Assembly: GCF_004923315.1 (NCBI RefSeq)
Contig: NZ_CP039645.1
Span: 477,001 to 541,000, forward strand
Length of the DNA: 64,000 nt
From: Azospirillum sp. TSA2s
Lineage (GTDB): Bacteria > Pseudomonadota > Alphaproteobacteria > Azospirillales > Azospirillaceae
Direction of reading: 5' to 3'
Shown here piece by piece: positions 62,142-64,000 of the stretch. Under the pieces are notes generated by a model. That model did not search any database. It was not told the origin of the DNA and saw only the letters and a program-made list of their open reading frames with translations. A program made the translations under genes and the position numbers. The stretch's first letter is position 1, and every line of letters starts with the position of its first letter.

Positions 62142-62798
62142 ATGGCGCTCGACAGCCGCACCCTTGCCCCCAACGCTCTTGGCGACCGTTTCCCCCGCTG
62201 GGCCGAAGAGCCGCCGGTGCCCGCCGAAGGCTCGCTGGTCCCCGGATCCCAGTTCCACGAGGAGCAATGGATCATGGCCGCCGGCATGCTGGCGCGCGGC
62301 AGCAGCTTCCTCCAGGTCTCCCGCGCCATGGGCTGCAGCCGCACCACGCTCTGGCGCGCCTATTACGGCTCCAAGGATTTTCGTCACAGGGTGTGGTGGG
62401 AGCGGCAGGCGCTGAACCGAGAGGCCGAACTCCGCCTGTCCTCGATCCGCGCCCTGGTCGCCGAGCAGATCGAGCGGCTGGTCTCCATGGGCGATCCGGC
62501 GACGGTGCGCTGGCTGGCCGACCGGCTGGGGCTGTTCGCCGGTCTCGACGCCCCGGCGGCCGAACGCCCGGCTTCCCAACCCCCGGCCCCCCGGCCGGAA
62601 GATCCGCCCGCCGTCACCGCCCCCGAACCGGACGACGACCTCCCCGGCGAACTTCGCGAGCGCATCCCTCCCAACCCCGAGATGATCGCCGCCATCCTGG
62701 CCCGGCCGCCGCTGGATGGAACATCCGCCGAAAACTGTTCCACGCCGTTCCACCCCCGACCGATCCGTTCCCCGGACCCGACACGTATCATCAGTTGA
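62142..62798 (+). CDS. Orphan helix-turn-helix protein (terminase small subunit-like)
   Basis: The 218-aa protein has a central HTH segment (MLARGSSFLQVSRAMGCSRT then TLWRAYYGSKDFRHRVWWER), followed by a helical stretch with LSSIRALVAEQIERLVSMGD. A Pro/Ala-rich disordered tail ends with NPEMIAAILARPPLDG. The 'HTH then FR.rV.wER.aL.reA' order recalls phage terminase small subunits, but no phage gene is near. GGAG at 62131-62134 gives the ATG at 62142. Function is unknown; DNA binding is inferred. Confidence 0.65.
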   Translation: MALDSRTLAPNALGDRFPRWAEEPPVPAEGSLVPGSQFHEEQWIMAAGMLARGSSFLQVSRAMGCSRTTLWRAYYGSKDFRHRVWWERQALNREAELRLSSIRALVAEQIERLVSMGDPATVRWLADRLGLFAGLDAPAAERPASQPPAPRPEDPPAVTAPEPDDDLPGELRERIPPNPEMIAAILARPPLDGTSAENCSTPFHPRPIRSPDPTRIIS

Positions 62799-62903
62799 CA
62801 TACCAACGTTTCATGCATCCCATATGGGGTGCAACCGGCCGCCATCCGCACCCTGACTTGCGCTATCGGCCGATGGAACGTCGCGATGCAGGAGCCGGCA
62901 CCC

Positions 62904-63593
62904 ATGACGACCGTGGCGTGTGGAGCGGGGGCGTGTGGAGCAGGGATGGCCGATCCGACGATGCTGCCCGCCGCGGCACCCGAAGCCATGCCGGGCATCC
63001 TGACCGCCCTGGTCGCCGAACAGGACCGGGAGGCCGCGGCATGGCTTGAGACGATCCTGGCCGCCCCGCCCCTGCCCGGCACGGCGGAGTTCATGCGCCT
63101 GTTCGCCATCGCCGGCCGCAGGCTGGGCGCCACTGCACCGCAGGGCTGGCCGCCCTCCCGCCTTGCCCGCGCCGCCCTGCTCGCCGCATCGGTCCACGCG
63201 GCGGGGAACGAAGCCCCCGCCCGGCTGGCGACCGCTTTCCGCCGGTCCGACAGCACGGAGCGCGCGGCGATCCTCCAGTCGCTGATGCTGCTGCCCGACC
63301 CCGCCCGCTTCGCCGATCTCGCCGCCGACGCCTGCCGCTCCAGCGTGCAGCCGGTGTTCGAGGCCATCGCCTGCGACAACCGCTATCCCGCCGCCCATTT
63401 CGCCGAGCCGGTCTTCAACCAGATGGTGCTGAAGGCGGTGTTCACCGGCGCACCGCTGACCCGCGTGGTCGGGCTGGCGGACCGGACGACGGCGCGACTG
63501 CGCCGCATGGCCGCCGATTTCCGCGACGAACGGCGGGCCTCCGGCCGGCCGGTGCCGGCGGACCTCGACTTCCTCCTCGATCTGGGAAACTGA
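62904..63593 (+). CDS. eboA: EboA-domain protein, first gene of an ebo cluster
   Basis: The 229-aa protein resembles EboA: an all-helical protein with LAADACRSSVQPVFEAIACD, NRYPAAHFAEPVFNQMVLKA and VVGLADRTTARLRRMAADF. Known EboA proteins sit at the head of the eboABCDEF operon, linked to export of specialised metabolites in cyanobacteria and to nematode-repellent activity in Pseudomonas, as I recall. The ATG at 62904 with AGGAG nine bases upstream is preferred to the GTG at 62829. EboB follows 4 bp later, which supports the call. Confidence 0.82.
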   Translation: MTTVACGAGACGAGMADPTMLPAAAPEAMPGILTALVAEQDREAAAWLETILAAPPLPGTAEFMRLFAIAGRRLGATAPQGWPPSRLARAALLAASVHAAGNEAPARLATAFRRSDSTERAAILQSLMLLPDPARFADLAADACRSSVQPVFEAIACDNRYPAAHFAEPVFNQMVLKAVFTGAPLTRVVGLADRTTARLRRMAADFRDERRASGRPVPADLDFLLDLGN

Positions 63594-63597
63594 CGTG

Positions 63598-64000
63598 ATG
63601 AAGCTGTTTGACCCCCACATCCACATGACGTCGCGCACCACCGACGATTATGCCGCCATGCGCCGGGCCGGCATCGTCGCGGTGACCGAACCGGCCTTCT
63701 GGCTGGGCCAGCCGCGCACCCACGCCGGCAGTTTCGAGGATTACTTCCTGTCGCTGATCGGCTGGGAACGCTTCCGCGCCAGCCAGTTCGGCATCCGCCA
63801 TTTCTGCACGCTGGGCCTGAACCCCAAGGAGGCCAACACCCCCGACATCGTCGACGGCGTGCTGGAACTGGTCGACCTCTACCTGGAGAAGGAGGGCGTG
63901 GTCGCGGTGGGCGAGATCGGCTATGACGACATGAGCCCGGCGGAGGACGACATCCTCGCCCGGCAGGTCGAAATGGCGAAGAACCACGGCCTGCCGGTGA
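63598..64000 (+). CDS. eboB: TatD-family hydrolase EboB (3' end beyond window)
   Basis: The 134 residues present begin MKLFDPHIHMTSRTTDDYAA, with the HxH metal site of TatD-type amidohydrolases, then GIVAVTEPAFWLGQPRTHAG, FCTLGLNPKEANTP and the glutamate in VVAVGEIGYDDMSP. This wording matches the TatD-like EboB group more than classic TatD DNases. It starts 4 bp after eboA; a GTG three bases earlier is possible. The gene is cut by the window edge, and the rest of the cluster (a UbiA-type prenyltransferase, a sugar-phosphate cyclase and others by precedent) would lie to the right. Confidence 0.85.
   Translation, partial: MKLFDPHIHMTSRTTDDYAAMRRAGIVAVTEPAFWLGQPRTHAGSFEDYFLSLIGWERFRASQFGIRHFCTLGLNPKEANTPDIVDGVLELVDLYLEKEGVVAVGEIGYDDMSPAEDDILARQVEMAKNHGLPV

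Overview
The window is about 70% G+C and densely coded. Short 4-bp gene overlaps are common. It contains no rRNA, tRNA, phage integrase or intact transposase that I can recognise. Gene content suggests a Rhodospirillales-type alphaproteobacterium, most likely Azospirillum or a close relative: malonate decarboxylase with MadLM, a FixL/FixJ-style sensor system, a MaoC-Pta fusion with acetate kinase, and a glucarate/galactarate route ending in a ketoglutarate-semialdehyde dehydrogenase. This assignment is an inference from content and composition. No marker gene proves it.

Layout. 1-5.1 kb, + strand: the end of a peptide-type ABC importer ATPase, then a ketopantoate-reductase-family enzyme, an N-carbamoyl-amino-acid hydrolase, a histone-deacetylase-fold amidohydrolase and a DMT exporter. 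This looks like a nitrogen-compound catabolic group. 5.1-13.5 kb: a complete biotin-independent malonate decarboxylase operon (mdcA-C-D-E-G-B-H, - strand), divergent from madL-madM and a GntR regulator, with three GTAT/ATAC operator-like sites between them. 13.7-16.5 kb: a triple-PAS diguanylate cyclase and a formate/nitrite-family channel preceded by two TGTAG-N5-CTACA sites. 16.6-24.6 kb: central carbon genes (eno, maoC-pta, ackA, a DMT permease, a C-terminal-half phosphoglycerate kinase, gap and an 81-aa protein).

24.6-30.7 kb: FUSC-type membrane protein, secreted caspase-fold protein, LysR/SDR divergent pair, a small membrane peptide, a secreted histidine phosphatase and a half-size EamA protein. 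30.9-38.1 kb: a three-gene signalling operon (1686-aa kinase-like/AAA/GAF/histidine kinase, then REC-PAS-histidine kinase, then FixJ-type regulator). 38.3-48.3 kb: AraC regulator, RsbQ-like hydrolase, short HPF protein, YeiH-type permease, small RecD-like helicase, MBL hydrolase, aldo/keto reductase, an unrecognised zinc-ribbon protein and an Lrp/RhtA pair.

48.4-59.3 kb: an apparently complete D-glucarate/D-galactarate system on the - strand (kdgD, MFS importer, UxuA-like enzyme, gudD, garD, secreted lactonase), with a FadR-type regulator and a + strand semialdehyde dehydrogenase. A 13-bp sequence is shared by the two control regions. 59.5-62 kb: tcuA-tcuB. 62.1-64 kb: an orphan HTH protein and the first two genes of an ebo cluster, cut by the window end.

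Across the window lies a family of long palindromic intergenic repeats. Three of them carry the same roughly 60-bp double-hairpin cassette inserted at the palindrome centre, with compensatory base changes in one stem. One such repeat supplies the last codons of tcuB. I judge this nested repeat to be the most unusual feature here, followed by the half-PGK and the ebo start.
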